64,000 nucleotides of DNA from Aldehydirespirator sp965116665 (GTDB lineage: Bacteria > Actinomycetota > Acidimicrobiia > Acidimicrobiales > Aldehydirespiratoraceae): assembly GCA_965116665.1 (NCBI GenBank), contig OZ220709.1, positions 3,849,200 through 3,913,199 of the forward strand, read 5' to 3'. Made by a program: the position numbers and the translations under genes. How positions within the stretch are numbered: the first letter of the stretch is position 1; every line of letters starts with the position of its first letter. A model generated the notes under the pieces. It saw only the letters and a program-made list of their open reading frames with translations. It ran no database searches and was not told the DNA's origin. This document shows, in pieces, positions 27,255-35,701 of this stretch.

Positions 27255-28436
27255 GTGATCGCGGACTTGCATGCCGAGCCGGCGGTGGAGCGTCTGCAGC
27301 GCAGGGTGGCCGAGACGGCCGGTCTGGTGCACGCACCGGTCGACAGCCCGATGCTGCAGCCCTACGAGGTGTTCGACCAGGAGCTGTTCGACCTCGAGAT
27401 GGTGCGGGTGTTCGGGCGGTCTTGGGTGTGGCTGGGCGACACCGAGGACCTGACCGAGCCCGGCGACTACATCACCGGCACCATCGGCTACCAGCCGGTG
27501 ATGGTGATCCGCCAGGAGGACGGCTCGGTGCGGGGCTTCCTCAACAACTGCCGCCACCGGGCCTCGGGCCTGCTGTTCGAGCCGGCCGGCAACTGCGGCA
27601 AGACCATGACCTGCCCCTACCACAACTGGGCCTACGCCATCGACGGCCAGCTCGTCGGCATCCCCGACCGGGCCCGCATGTATCCCGACGGCATGCCCAC
27701 CGACGACTACGGGCTGGTGGAGATCCGCGTCGAGTTGGCCTGGGACAAGCTCGTGTTCGGATGCCTGTCACGCAGAGCGCCCTCGTTCCGGGAGTGGATC
27801 GCGCCGCTGGCTGAGCGCTACGACCTCTACAAGTTCGACACCTTCACCCGCTACTACCGCCAACTCGACCAGACCTATCCCATCAACTGGAAGGCCTTCG
27901 CGGAGAACTCCAACGACGACTACCACGTTCGCTTCGTGCACCGGCGGCTCAACAAGCTGCGCAAGCAGATGGACACCATCGTGCGCTTCGAGGGCCGCAC
28001 CTGCAGCGGCTTCAAGCCCCACTCCGGCGCCGAGGACGCCACCGGCGGGCGCACCGACCTCACCCCCGAACAGCTCCTCGGCCACTACGCCGACTACATC
28101 TACCCCAACCTCACCCCGCTGCCGTATCCCACCCAGCTCATCCTGGTGCGGGCCGACCCGATCGCCCCCGATCGCACCCGGCTCTTCAGCCGCGTCTACG
28201 GGATCGACAAGTCGATACCGGAACAGGACTTCGAGCTGGACCGGCTGGCCGTCACCAACCGCGAGGACACCGACATGGTGACCGTGCTCATGAACAACCT
28301 GCGGTCGCCGTTCTACCGGGTGGGTCCGGCCTCCACCTGGGAGGGGCGGGCCGCGCATGTGATGAAGCAGGTGCGCGCCGACGTGGCGACCCCTCTGGCC
28401 GAGGACGAGTTCACCGCGCCGCTGCCTGCGGATTAG
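27255..28436 (+). CDS. Rieske non-heme iron oxygenase, alpha-type
   Basis: A 393-residue Rieske oxygenase: CRHRAS ... CPYHNW for the [2Fe-2S] centre, and iron ligands expected around ENSNDDYHVRFVHRRL (His, His). The family pattern matches aromatic ring-hydroxylating dioxygenase alpha subunits and related demethylases. GTG start at 27255. The first gene of a tight plus-strand cluster with an aldolase and a second, two-subunit dioxygenase; no ferredoxin or reductase gene is seen nearby, so electron donors must come from elsewhere. Confidence 0.87.
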   Translation: MIADLHAEPAVERLQRRVAETAGLVHAPVDSPMLQPYEVFDQELFDLEMVRVFGRSWVWLGDTEDLTEPGDYITGTIGYQPVMVIRQEDGSVRGFLNNCRHRASGLLFEPAGNCGKTMTCPYHNWAYAIDGQLVGIPDRARMYPDGMPTDDYGLVEIRVELAWDKLVFGCLSRRAPSFREWIAPLAERYDLYKFDTFTRYYRQLDQTYPINWKAFAENSNDDYHVRFVHRRLNKLRKQMDTIVRFEGRTCSGFKPHSGAEDATGGRTDLTPEQLLGHYADYIYPNLTPLPYPTQLILVRADPIAPDRTRLFSRVYGIDKSIPEQDFELDRLAVTNREDTDMVTVLMNNLRSPFYRVGPASTWEGRAAHVMKQVRADVATPLAEDEFTAPLPAD

Positions 28437-28457
28437 CAACAGGAACGGGTTCGATCC

Positions 28458-29252
28458 ATGAACACCATGAGTGGTCCGCTCTCGGCCGTGTCCGCCGGCA
28501 AGCGCCGGCGGTTCCGGCACATCTTCCGGGCCGACGGCCGGGCCGTGTTCGTGGCCATGGACCATCCCGCCTACATGGGCATGGGCGTGGCGCCGCAAGC
28601 CGCGGCCGCCATCGCGAGGGGCGGGCCCGACGCGGTGCTGGCCACCTGGCAGCTGGCCCGAGCCCGCCCCGCCGACTTCGCCGGAGCGGGGCTGGTGCTG
28701 CGCGTCGACGGCGGGATCTCCGATCTGGGCGACCCGCCCGCGGCCGACACGACCTCCCTGCTCTACACGGCCGAGCAGGCCATGGTCCTCGGCGCCGACG
28801 CCGTGGTGATCATGGTCTTTCCGGGTACGCCCGACGAGGAGCACTCGCTGCAACGACTGGCGAAGCTCGCAGCCGAGTGCGAACTGCTCGGCCTGCCGGT
28901 GATGGCCGAGTCGATACCGGGGGGCTGGCCCCGCACAGTGCCTTGGACGGCCGAGAACGTGGGCCGCGGGGCCCGGCTGGCCGTCGAACTGGGCGCAGAC
29001 ATCGTCAAGACCATGTGCCCCGGACCTGTTGAGGAGTTCGCGGCCGTGGCCGAGGCATGCCCGGCGCCGGTGGTGGCTCTCGGGGGCCCGAAAGTCGACG
29101 ACGAGGACCAGGTGGTCGCACTGGCCCGCGGGGTGGTCGAGGCCGGCGGTGCGGGCGTGGCCTTCGGGCGCAACGTCTGGGGCTCCGACGACCCGGCCGC
29201 GCTGGTCGGCCGCCTGCTGGAAGCCGTCCACGGCCCCGGAGCAGGCGAGTAG
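28458..29252 (+). CDS. class I aldolase, DhnA/FbaB/LacD-like
   Basis: A 264-residue TIM-barrel aldolase. MDHPAYMGMG holds the family's conserved MDH motif, the Schiff-base Lys should be in GADIVKTMCPG, and GGPKVDDEDQ plus GGAGVAFGRNVWGSDDP bind phosphate. The family includes archaeal-type fructose-bisphosphate aldolase, LsrF and 2-amino-3,7-dideoxy-hept-6-ulosonate synthase. Inside a dioxygenase cluster it may cleave a ring-derived hydroxy-oxo acid, which is inference. Confidence 0.87.
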   Translation: MNTMSGPLSAVSAGKRRRFRHIFRADGRAVFVAMDHPAYMGMGVAPQAAAAIARGGPDAVLATWQLARARPADFAGAGLVLRVDGGISDLGDPPAADTTSLLYTAEQAMVLGADAVVIMVFPGTPDEEHSLQRLAKLAAECELLGLPVMAESIPGGWPRTVPWTAENVGRGARLAVELGADIVKTMCPGPVEEFAAVAEACPAPVVALGGPKVDDEDQVVALARGVVEAGGAGVAFGRNVWGSDDPAALVGRLLEAVHGPGAGE

Positions 29253-29257
29253 GGCCG

Positions 29258-29821
29258 ATGGGTGCTCAGGCGGCGTCACCGGTGGACGATCGCCTGTACC
29301 AGCGGCTGGTGGACCTGCTGTCGACGGGGCGGCCCGATCCCGGCCCCGGCCACGTCGAGTTGGGCCCGGCGGTCGAGCAGGCCCTCTACCACGAGGCCCG
29401 CCTGCTGGACGACCGCTGCTACCGCGACTGGCTGGAGCGGTTCACCGACGATTGCGTCTACTGGATCCCTCTCGATCCCGCCGGCGACCCGCGGGCCCGG
29501 GTCTCCTACCTGCTCGACGACCGCCGCCGCATGGAGGACCGCATCGGGCTGCTGGAGACCGGTTGGGCCCACGCCCAGGAGCCGCCGTCGCGGACCTGCC
29601 GGATCGTGTCCAACGCCGAGGCCTGGCCGCTGCCCGACGGCGAGACGCTGGTCCGGTGCTCGACGGTGGTCTGGGAGCACCGCAAGGACCGGCTGACCCC
29701 GTTCGCCAGCCGCAACGACTACGTGTTCGCCTCGCTGGGCCAGCAGTGGTCGATCCGGTACAAGATCGTGCGGCTGGTGGACAGCCGCGGCGATGTCCGC
29801 AAGTTCTCATTCGTGCTATAG
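29258..29821 (+). CDS. ring-hydroxylating dioxygenase, beta subunit
   Basis: A 187-residue NTF2-like small subunit: EARLLDDRCYRDWLERFTDDCVYWIPL is the family's signature opening, followed by DDRRRMEDRI and a C-terminal strand KIVRLVDSRGD. It forms the structural beta subunit of an alpha3beta3 dioxygenase with the next gene. Start ATG at 29258, 6 nt after the aldolase stop, preceded by GTAGGG. Confidence 0.88.
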   Translation: MGAQAASPVDDRLYQRLVDLLSTGRPDPGPGHVELGPAVEQALYHEARLLDDRCYRDWLERFTDDCVYWIPLDPAGDPRARVSYLLDDRRRMEDRIGLLETGWAHAQEPPSRTCRIVSNAEAWPLPDGETLVRCSTVVWEHRKDRLTPFASRNDYVFASLGQQWSIRYKIVRLVDSRGDVRKFSFVL

Positions 29822-29868
29822 GCATCCGTGCTATAGATGGCGCAAGGTAGATGCCGCAAGGTTCCGAT

Positions 29869-31179
29869 ATGAACGCTCTCGACGCCCTGGTACAGCCCCA
29901 CCGGGTCCATCGCTCCATCTACACCGACGCCGACGTCTTCAACGCCGAGATGTCGAAGGTGTTCGGCGGGGCGTGGGTCTACCTGGCCCACGAGAGCCAG
30001 GTGCCCAACCCCAACGACTTCCTGGCGTCGCGCATGGGACTGCGCCCCCTGATCATCACCCGCGACTCCGACGGTGGCCTGCACGCCCTGTTCAACCGGT
30101 GCGCCCACCGGGCTTCGATCGTGTGCCAGGCCGACTGCGGCTCGGCCCGGCGCTTCCAGTGCTCCTACCACGGCTGGACCTACTCCAATCAGGGCGAGCT
30201 CGTCAACGTGCCCTACCCCGAGGGCTACCCGGCCGATTTCGCCAAAGCCGACCACGGCCTGGCCCAGGTGCCGAGGCTCGGCACCTACCGGGGCCTGATC
30301 TTCGGAACGCTCAACCTCGACGCCCCCAGCCTCGTCGAGTGGCTGGGTCCGGCCGGACCGCTGATCGACGGGTTCGTCGACAGGTCCCCGTCGGGGCGCA
30401 TAGAGGTGCGCAACTGCCAGCGCATGATCTACCGGGGCAACTGGAAGCTGGCCTGGGACAACGCCGGCGACGGGCTGCACCCGACCTTCGCCCACCGGAG
30501 CTTCCTGATCCTGAACGAGCGCCAGCACGGTGGCGCCCGGTCGCTGTCGCAGTTCAAGGCCAGCCCCGACGACACCGGAATGTACGGCTCGGACCTCGGC
30601 AACGGTCACATGTTCGTCGATCAGAGGCCGGGGCTGCACCAGTCGTTCTGGGAGACGCAGCGGCCTGTTCCGGGCCGGGAGTGGTACGCCGAACAGATCG
30701 AGCAGAGCTGCGGCGACGGCGCCGCCGACATCCTGGAAAAGGCGCCCGGATCGATGATCAACCTGTCGATCTTCCCCAACCTGCTCATCAAGGGCAACCA
30801 CTTCGAGACCGTCGACCCCGTCACTGTCTCCGAGACCCGGCTGCACACCTGGATGGTGGCTGCGGACGGGGTCCCCGACGAGGTGAACGTGCTGCGGATG
30901 CGGATCGCGGAGGACTTCCCCAGTCTCGGGAATCCAGACGACCTGGAACTGTTCGAGCGCTGCCAGGAGGGTTTGGCCATCGCCGAGGTGGAGTGGGTCG
31001 ACATGAGCAAGGGGCTCGGGCATGAGGCCGAGGAGTTTGCTGACGGCGTGGCCAGGGCGCCGGTCACCTACGAGGGGCCGATGCGGGGATACCTGCGGGC
31101 CTGGCTGGAGCTGATGTCGTCGGATGTGAAGCTGACGACAGCCGCGGCGGGCGAGGTCACCTGCGAGGTGGCTGCATGA
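29869..31179 (+). CDS. ring-hydroxylating dioxygenase, alpha subunit
   Basis: About 436 residues. Rieske motif CAHRAS ... CSYHGWTY; catalytic iron site expected in WDNAGDGLHPTFAHRS (Asp, His, His); length as in benzoate/salicylate-type large subunits. Partner of the beta subunit upstream. Two starts are possible, ATG 29851 or ATG 29869; the second has AAGG at 7-nt spacing. Substrate likely aromatic, identity unknown. Confidence 0.88.
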   Translation: MNALDALVQPHRVHRSIYTDADVFNAEMSKVFGGAWVYLAHESQVPNPNDFLASRMGLRPLIITRDSDGGLHALFNRCAHRASIVCQADCGSARRFQCSYHGWTYSNQGELVNVPYPEGYPADFAKADHGLAQVPRLGTYRGLIFGTLNLDAPSLVEWLGPAGPLIDGFVDRSPSGRIEVRNCQRMIYRGNWKLAWDNAGDGLHPTFAHRSFLILNERQHGGARSLSQFKASPDDTGMYGSDLGNGHMFVDQRPGLHQSFWETQRPVPGREWYAEQIEQSCGDGAADILEKAPGSMINLSIFPNLLIKGNHFETVDPVTVSETRLHTWMVAADGVPDEVNVLRMRIAEDFPSLGNPDDLELFERCQEGLAIAEVEWVDMSKGLGHEAEEFADGVARAPVTYEGPMRGYLRAWLELMSSDVKLTTAAAGEVTCEVAA

Positions 31180-31314
31180 TCACGCCTGCCCGCGTGACCT
31201 CGACGTGACTGCATGACCCCTGCTGGCGGCGTGACGGGCGAGGCGTCATCATGACCCCGTCTGACGGCGTGATCCGGCGAGGCGTCATCATGACCCCGTC
31301 TGACGGCGTGATCC
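31170..31314 (+). repeat. tandem copies of a translation-start segment
   Basis: Two perfect 39-bp units (31237-31275 and 31276-31314), each containing GGCGAGGCGTCATCATGACC and an in-frame ATG, follow two diverged copies beginning TGCATGA near 31172 and 31210. 39 bp is 13 codons, so each perfect copy adds 13 residues to the DUF1989 gene if read through. Confidence 0.8.
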
Positions 31315-31928
31315 TCGAGGAAGTGGTCGTACCCCGCTGCGAGGGTCGGGCCGTGGAGGTGCGGGCCGGCCAGGTGCTGCGGATCGTGGCGCTGGACGGG
31401 CCCCAGGTGGCCGACTCCACGTTCCTGGCGCTCGACAACCCCCGCGAGGGATACCACGCCGGGCAGACGGTCGCACTGAACATGCTGGCCGGCACCGGGA
31501 CCATGCGCAGGATCACCACCCTGTGGTCCCGCCCGCCCTACGAGCGGCCCATGATGACGGTCATAGATGACCCGGTCGGCGTCCACTTCGCCTGGAACGG
31601 CGGCCGGTGCTCCCGCGGCGTGTACGCCGTCCGCGACGGCATCGAATCAGGGCACCGCACCTGCCAGGGCAACCTCGAGGAGGCGGTCAGGCCCTGGGCG
31701 GTGGAGCCCGACCTGATCCCCGACATCTTCAACGTCTTCATGTACACCGATGTGGTGGACGAGAGCATCCTGGTGTTCCGGGAGTCGCCGGCCCAGGCGG
31801 GCGACTACATCGATCTGCGGGCCGAGATCGACGTGCTGGCAGCGGTTTCGGCCTGCCCCAGCGAGACGTCGGCGTCCAACGGCGGCGAACCTAAGCGGAT
31901 AGGCCTCCAAGTTCTCGAAGGGAAGTGA
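31290..31928 (+). CDS. DUF1989 / urea carboxylase-associated family protein
   Basis: About 212 residues from the ATG at 31290. It has the family's blocks GQVLRIVALDGPQVADSTFLAL, TLWSRPPYERPMMTV and NGGRCSRGVYAV, and FNVFMYTDV. DUF1989 proteins occur with urea/allophanate enzymes; their role is not settled. The 5' end lies in tandem repeats with an equivalent in-frame ATG at 31251, so the exact start is uncertain. It follows the dioxygenase alpha subunit in the same direction. Confidence 0.85.
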   Translation: MTPSDGVILEEVVVPRCEGRAVEVRAGQVLRIVALDGPQVADSTFLALDNPREGYHAGQTVALNMLAGTGTMRRITTLWSRPPYERPMMTVIDDPVGVHFAWNGGRCSRGVYAVRDGIESGHRTCQGNLEEAVRPWAVEPDLIPDIFNVFMYTDVVDESILVFRESPAQAGDYIDLRAEIDVLAAVSACPSETSASNGGEPKRIGLQVLEGK

Positions 31929-31933
31929 CGGCG

Positions 31934-32239
31934 ATGGTGAGGATGGTTCGCAAGGCCCAGGTCGACTCCAGCGATGTGGCCCGGGTGCGGGAGTGGATCC
32001 AGCGGTACACCGGCTACATGGCCGCAGCCGACCCCGACCGGGTGACGGTCACGTCGTGGATGGAGACCTACGGTGCCTACGGCAAGGTCTACTGGATGAT
32101 CGACGCGCCCGATCTGGGAACCCTCGACGAGTTCCTGGAGCGGCTGCCGACCGAGGACGGCTACCGGGAGATCCTCAAGGCGGGCAGCGAGCTGTTCGTC
32201 TCGGGCCAGACCAGCGACCTGCTCCTCAAAGAGGTCTGA
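31934..32239 (+). CDS. small conserved protein, possibly a dimeric alpha/beta barrel
   Basis: About 101 residues with RVREWIQRYTGYMAAADPDRV, GKVYWMIDAPDLGTLDEFLERL and a short C-terminal strand. The strand-helix-strand pattern resembles small ferredoxin-like dimeric barrels (NIPSNAP/ABM type), but no family is certain. It overlaps or abuts the DUF1989 stop and lies just before the MFS gene. A GTG at 31925 is an alternative start. Confidence 0.65.
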   Translation: MVRMVRKAQVDSSDVARVREWIQRYTGYMAAADPDRVTVTSWMETYGAYGKVYWMIDAPDLGTLDEFLERLPTEDGYREILKAGSELFVSGQTSDLLLKEV

Positions 32240-32243
32240 GTCC

Positions 32244-33452
32244 ATGATTCGCCGGGCCGGCGCCTCGCGCCGGCCTGTGAGCCGCGACCTGCTGCCCTTC
32301 CAGGTGCTGATGGGGGTCACCGCCGGCGGCATCGGCGGGATCGTCACCGTGCTCGGCGAACTGCGCGACCAGCTGGGGTTCAGCGGTACCGGCATCGGCG
32401 TGATGGTGGCCAGCGGCTTCCTGGCCGCCTTCGTGTCGCAGGTGACCCTGGCCCGGCTGGCCGACATGGGCCATGCCCGGACGATGGCCACCGCGGGGAT
32501 CGGTCTCAGCGCGGCGGCCATGCTGATGATGGTCTTCGCCGAGGGTCTGGCCGTCTGGGTGTTGAGCAGGGCTGTTCTCGGCTTCGGGGGAGGGCTCATT
32601 CTCCCCGGGGTGCGCCGGGCGGCATCGGTTCACGATCCGGCCCGGGCCGGCGAGAACCTCGGGCGGATGGTGGTGGCCGAGACCACCGGATTCATCTTCG
32701 GGCCGGTACTGACGGCCCTGCTGGTCGGGGTCGGCGGGATCCGGACGCCGTTCGCGGTGTTCGCTGGGGCCATGCTGCTGTTCGTTCCGGTTGCGGTGCG
32801 CCTGCCGCCGGACCGGGGCCTGCTCGATGTCTCCCGGCGGGCGACGTCCTTCGACCTGCTGTTTTTGCGACGCCTGCAAGGCGCGTTGATCATGGTGGGC
32901 GGCTACTTCATGGTCATCGGTGCCTGGGAGGCGGTGCTGCCGGTGATGTTCGCCGACCGGGGTGCCGGCGCGGCCGAGACCGGGATCGCATTCACGATGG
33001 TCGCTCTGCCGATAATGCTGGTGGGGAGGCGAGCAGGGCGTCTGGCCGACCGGGTGGGACCGGTGCGGGTGACGATGGCCGGACTTGTGGCGGTGAGCCT
33101 CCTGACGATGACCTATGGCGTGATTCCCGGCGTGGTCCCGATCGTGGTGGCGATGGTGTTGGTGGGCTTCGGTGACGGCTACGGCTTCACCGCGGCCCAC
33201 GCGGTGGTGGCCCGGGCCGTGCCGGAGCAGCGGCAGGCGGCCGCGCTGGGTTTGATGGGCGCGGCCGAGGTGGCCGGTGCGGGCCTTGCAGCGCTTCCGG
33301 CGGCCTGGCTGTATGACAGCTTCGGACCCGGTCCGACCTGGGCCGCGGTCGGCCTGACGGTCCTGGCGCTGGTAGTGGCGGGCTGGCTGCGCATCCGGGG
33401 CACCGTGCCCGCCTCGGGCCCCGATGCCCCCCGCCCCGACGTGTCTACATGA
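32244..33452 (+). CDS. MFS transporter
   Basis: A 402-residue 12-TM major facilitator protein: the loop 2-3 motif appears as LARLADMGHAR, and GRRAGRLADRVGPVRV repeats it in the second half. It likely carries the substrate or product of the dioxygenase cluster. It starts 5 nt after the previous stop and ends overlapping the truncated acetamidase gene tail to tail. Confidence 0.88.
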   Translation: MIRRAGASRRPVSRDLLPFQVLMGVTAGGIGGIVTVLGELRDQLGFSGTGIGVMVASGFLAAFVSQVTLARLADMGHARTMATAGIGLSAAAMLMMVFAEGLAVWVLSRAVLGFGGGLILPGVRRAASVHDPARAGENLGRMVVAETTGFIFGPVLTALLVGVGGIRTPFAVFAGAMLLFVPVAVRLPPDRGLLDVSRRATSFDLLFLRRLQGALIMVGGYFMVIGAWEAVLPVMFADRGAGAAETGIAFTMVALPIMLVGRRAGRLADRVGPVRVTMAGLVAVSLLTMTYGVIPGVVPIVVAMVLVGFGDGYGFTAAHAVVARAVPEQRQAAALGLMGAAEVAGAGLAALPAAWLYDSFGPGPTWAAVGLTVLALVVAGWLRIRGTVPASGPDAPRPDVST

Positions 33453-33870
33453 AGTCGCGCTTGGCGATGAGGCAGTGGACGCCCTTCACCTCGTTGACCA
33501 CCTGGGTGACCTCGAAGTCGGCCGCGCAGCTCAGGTAGGCGTAGGCGATGTGGCGGGGCAGGCCCAGCCGGCTCTCGCAGAAGCGCAGGGCCTCCCGCAC
33601 CGCTTCACGCATGGCCTCGTCGAGGTCGGCGTGCAGCCCGACTGCGATCCAGTGGTCGCCGGTCTCGCCGAAGGGGTTCTCGATCAGCCCGCACGCTTGC
33701 CGGGCCTCGGGCCCCCGAAGCACCGACAGGCGCAGGTCGGCCCTCAGCGAGCCCTCCAGCGCGGTCAGGGCGACTTCGCCGTTGCCCTGGGCCAAGTGCG
33801 GGTCGCCCACGGCGAATCCGGCACCGGGTATCTGCACCGGAAGGTACAGGGTCGCGCCGGGGTCAGCGCT
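33445..33870 (-). pseudogene. 5'-truncated acetamidase/formamidase
   Basis: The C-terminal about 140 residues of an acetamidase/formamidase are clear: GATLYLPVQIPGAGFAVGDPHLAQGNGEV, then ENPFGETGDHW and YLSCAADFEVTQVVN. Homology ends abruptly upstream of GATLYLPV near 33,865-33,875. An open frame continues to 33,996 but encodes no acetamidase N-terminus (about 150 residues are missing). The break is where base composition and gene content change, so I take it as an insertion or deletion boundary of the accessory region. Confidence 0.8.
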
Positions 33871-33882
33871 AAAACCGGCGCG
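33853..33882. repeat. inverted repeat at the island boundary
   Basis: CGCGCCGG (33853-33860) and CCGGCGCG (33875-33882) are perfect inverted repeats around the point where acetamidase homology ends. Confidence 0.6.
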
Positions 33883-34000
33883 AAATAGTGAAGTTTTCTT
33901 TGAAATGAGGCTGTAGGGGTCATTTGCAGCACTAATGCGAGAAGGTAGCCCACTAGCAATCGTGCCGGGCGTCCCAAGCTGAACAGAGACGCGCAAGGGT

Positions 34001-34016
34001 AGACCCCTCAGGGTCT
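34001..34016 (-). terminator. hairpin after the module A operon
   Basis: AGACCC-CTCA-GGGTCT lies 9 nt beyond the transposase-like stop codon. There is no U-run, so termination is only possible. Confidence 0.35.
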
Positions 34017-34024
34017 CCGGGCTG

Positions 34025-35701
34025 CTACGCCGCTAGTGGCAGAGGCCCTGCTCTCGCAGTTGGGGGCTGCTGCCCGAACCAGCGGGTGGAGTCAGCGCCG
34101 GTGCGTCGGCAATACGAGTTCAAGGCTTTGATCAGGACCATCAACTGGTAAGCCAGAAGCTCGAACGTCAGGTTCTCTGCCCCTGGGGTTCTGCACCGAC
34201 CGTGAGGGAGACGGCTTTTGATGTCGCTGTTAATGGACTCAGAATCCTCACGGATGCCGTAAATCTCATCGAACCACGGATCGGACTCCGGGATCGGGCT
34301 GAGCGCACGGGTGCGTCGGGTGTGGTGGGGGACGGTCTCACGTTCCGTCTTGGTGCTGTTGTGAGGGATGCGAACACACGCTCCTACCAATTCCCTGGGC
34401 ACGACCTCGGTGTCCGGCACCTCAAAGATGCCGTAGATCGTCCAAGCCCGCTCTCGCTTGCGGCGCTTCCTCTCCAAGGTGACCCGTCTAAGCGGCTGAA
34501 CTACCTGCTTGTTGCCCACCAGGCGGGACAGACATGGCGTGTCCGCAATGGCGGTCACAACATGTTTGGACTTCGTTCCGTCCTTGTGGACGAACCGCAA
34601 GGGACCGAGAACCCTAGACGCGGCCTTACGACGTGAAGTGATCCGGCTCTTGACCGTGTAGGTAAGGCCAGAGTCCAACAAGTCGTCCTTGTCCTCACTG
34701 TCCATCTGCATGTCATACGCCATGCCGCGCACCCCTGCCCTCAGCGCTTCGTACTCGTCAAGGAGTTGAAGGGTTGCTTGGACAGCCATCGTCGCATCAC
34801 TCCTAGTCCCCAAGACCCCTTCGGGGGGCATGACACCCGCAAAGAGGACGACCCGTTCGTTGGGATGATGATTGCGACCTGAGACGATCACCGCCTGATG
34901 GCACGGCTTGAATCGCAGACCCGCGTCGTCCCCGTGGTATAGCACAGCAGTGGCATCGCGGCGTCTGACTTGGCCGGTTCGTGGGTCGATCATCGGCGCA
35001 TCCACGTTGTAGGGGGCGCGCAACCACGTTCCGTCACCGGTCAACATCCGCGTCGAGTCGGGGTGAGCGAGAGAGTCACCGGCTTCGGGGTTGAACAAGC
35101 CGATGAACAGCGCTCCTTCGACTGACATGTCGGTGATGAGCCGTTTCATAACCACGAGCAGGTGATCGTCCACGTAGCCCTTGAAGCGCTTACGGAACCT
35201 GTAGTGCTTGTGCCGGGTCATAGGGTGGGGGGACAGTTCACGGTCGGAATGGAGTGCTCCCCATCGCTCCCTGACTGCCGAACGGAGCCGTTCCCAGTTC
35301 TTGGGGTCTGAGAAGTTGTCGTGCGCGGCTGTGTGAGACCTGTAGACCCAAACAGCGACAGCGAAGATGAACACCTCAATGACCCGATACTCACGTTCAC
35401 GGCCTGGCTTCCGAGGTCCGGGGGAGGCATCGATTAGAGCTTCGACCTGTTCGGACAATTCCCACAGCGGCCCGAAGGACGCGACGAGTTCGAGGAACTC
35501 TAGGACTGACCGATCCCATCTGCGGCCCTTGACGTTGCGTGGACTGTTGCTGCTAGCCGAAGAGTTCGGTTTTGATGACGGCCCGTCCTTGCGCGCTGCC
35601 GCGGAGAGATCACCGATGATTGTGTCGATGTCCGTTCGGAGGACGGGTTTGAGGTCTTTGAACAGCTTCGCGGCTGGGCGGCGTGACGGTGGCCTAGGCA
35701 T
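34025..35701 (-). CDS. DDE transposase-like protein (module A)
   Basis: A 558-residue protein. Acidic residues in the order expected for a DDE/RNase H-like transposase are visible: LTGDGTWLRAP (about 222), GMAYDMQMDSEDKDDLL (about 325) and EDSESINSDIKSRL (about 490), with a basic N-terminal part and HKHYRFRKRFKG before the core. The C-terminus ends HRRTGAD-like (YCRRTGADSTRWFGQ), shared with the shorter paralogue in module B. ATG at 35701 with GGAGG at 7 nt, overlapping the upstream stop by 8 nt. I know no named IS family with this arrangement. Confidence 0.7.
   Translation of the reverse strand: MPRPPSRRPAAKLFKDLKPVLRTDIDTIIGDLSAAARKDGPSSKPNSSASSNSPRNVKGRRWDRSVLEFLELVASFGPLWELSEQVEALIDASPGPRKPGREREYRVIEVFIFAVAVWVYRSHTAAHDNFSDPKNWERLRSAVRERWGALHSDRELSPHPMTRHKHYRFRKRFKGYVDDHLLVVMKRLITDMSVEGALFIGLFNPEAGDSLAHPDSTRMLTGDGTWLRAPYNVDAPMIDPRTGQVRRRDATAVLYHGDDAGLRFKPCHQAVIVSGRNHHPNERVVLFAGVMPPEGVLGTRSDATMAVQATLQLLDEYEALRAGVRGMAYDMQMDSEDKDDLLDSGLTYTVKSRITSRRKAASRVLGPLRFVHKDGTKSKHVVTAIADTPCLSRLVGNKQVVQPLRRVTLERKRRKRERAWTIYGIFEVPDTEVVPRELVGACVRIPHNSTKTERETVPHHTRRTRALSPIPESDPWFDEIYGIREDSESINSDIKSRLPHGRCRTPGAENLTFELLAYQLMVLIKALNSYCRRTGADSTRWFGQQPPTARAGPLPLAA

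Noticed and set aside
31170..31314. CRISPR-like repeats
   Set aside because: Units are contiguous with no spacers and encode in-frame start regions.
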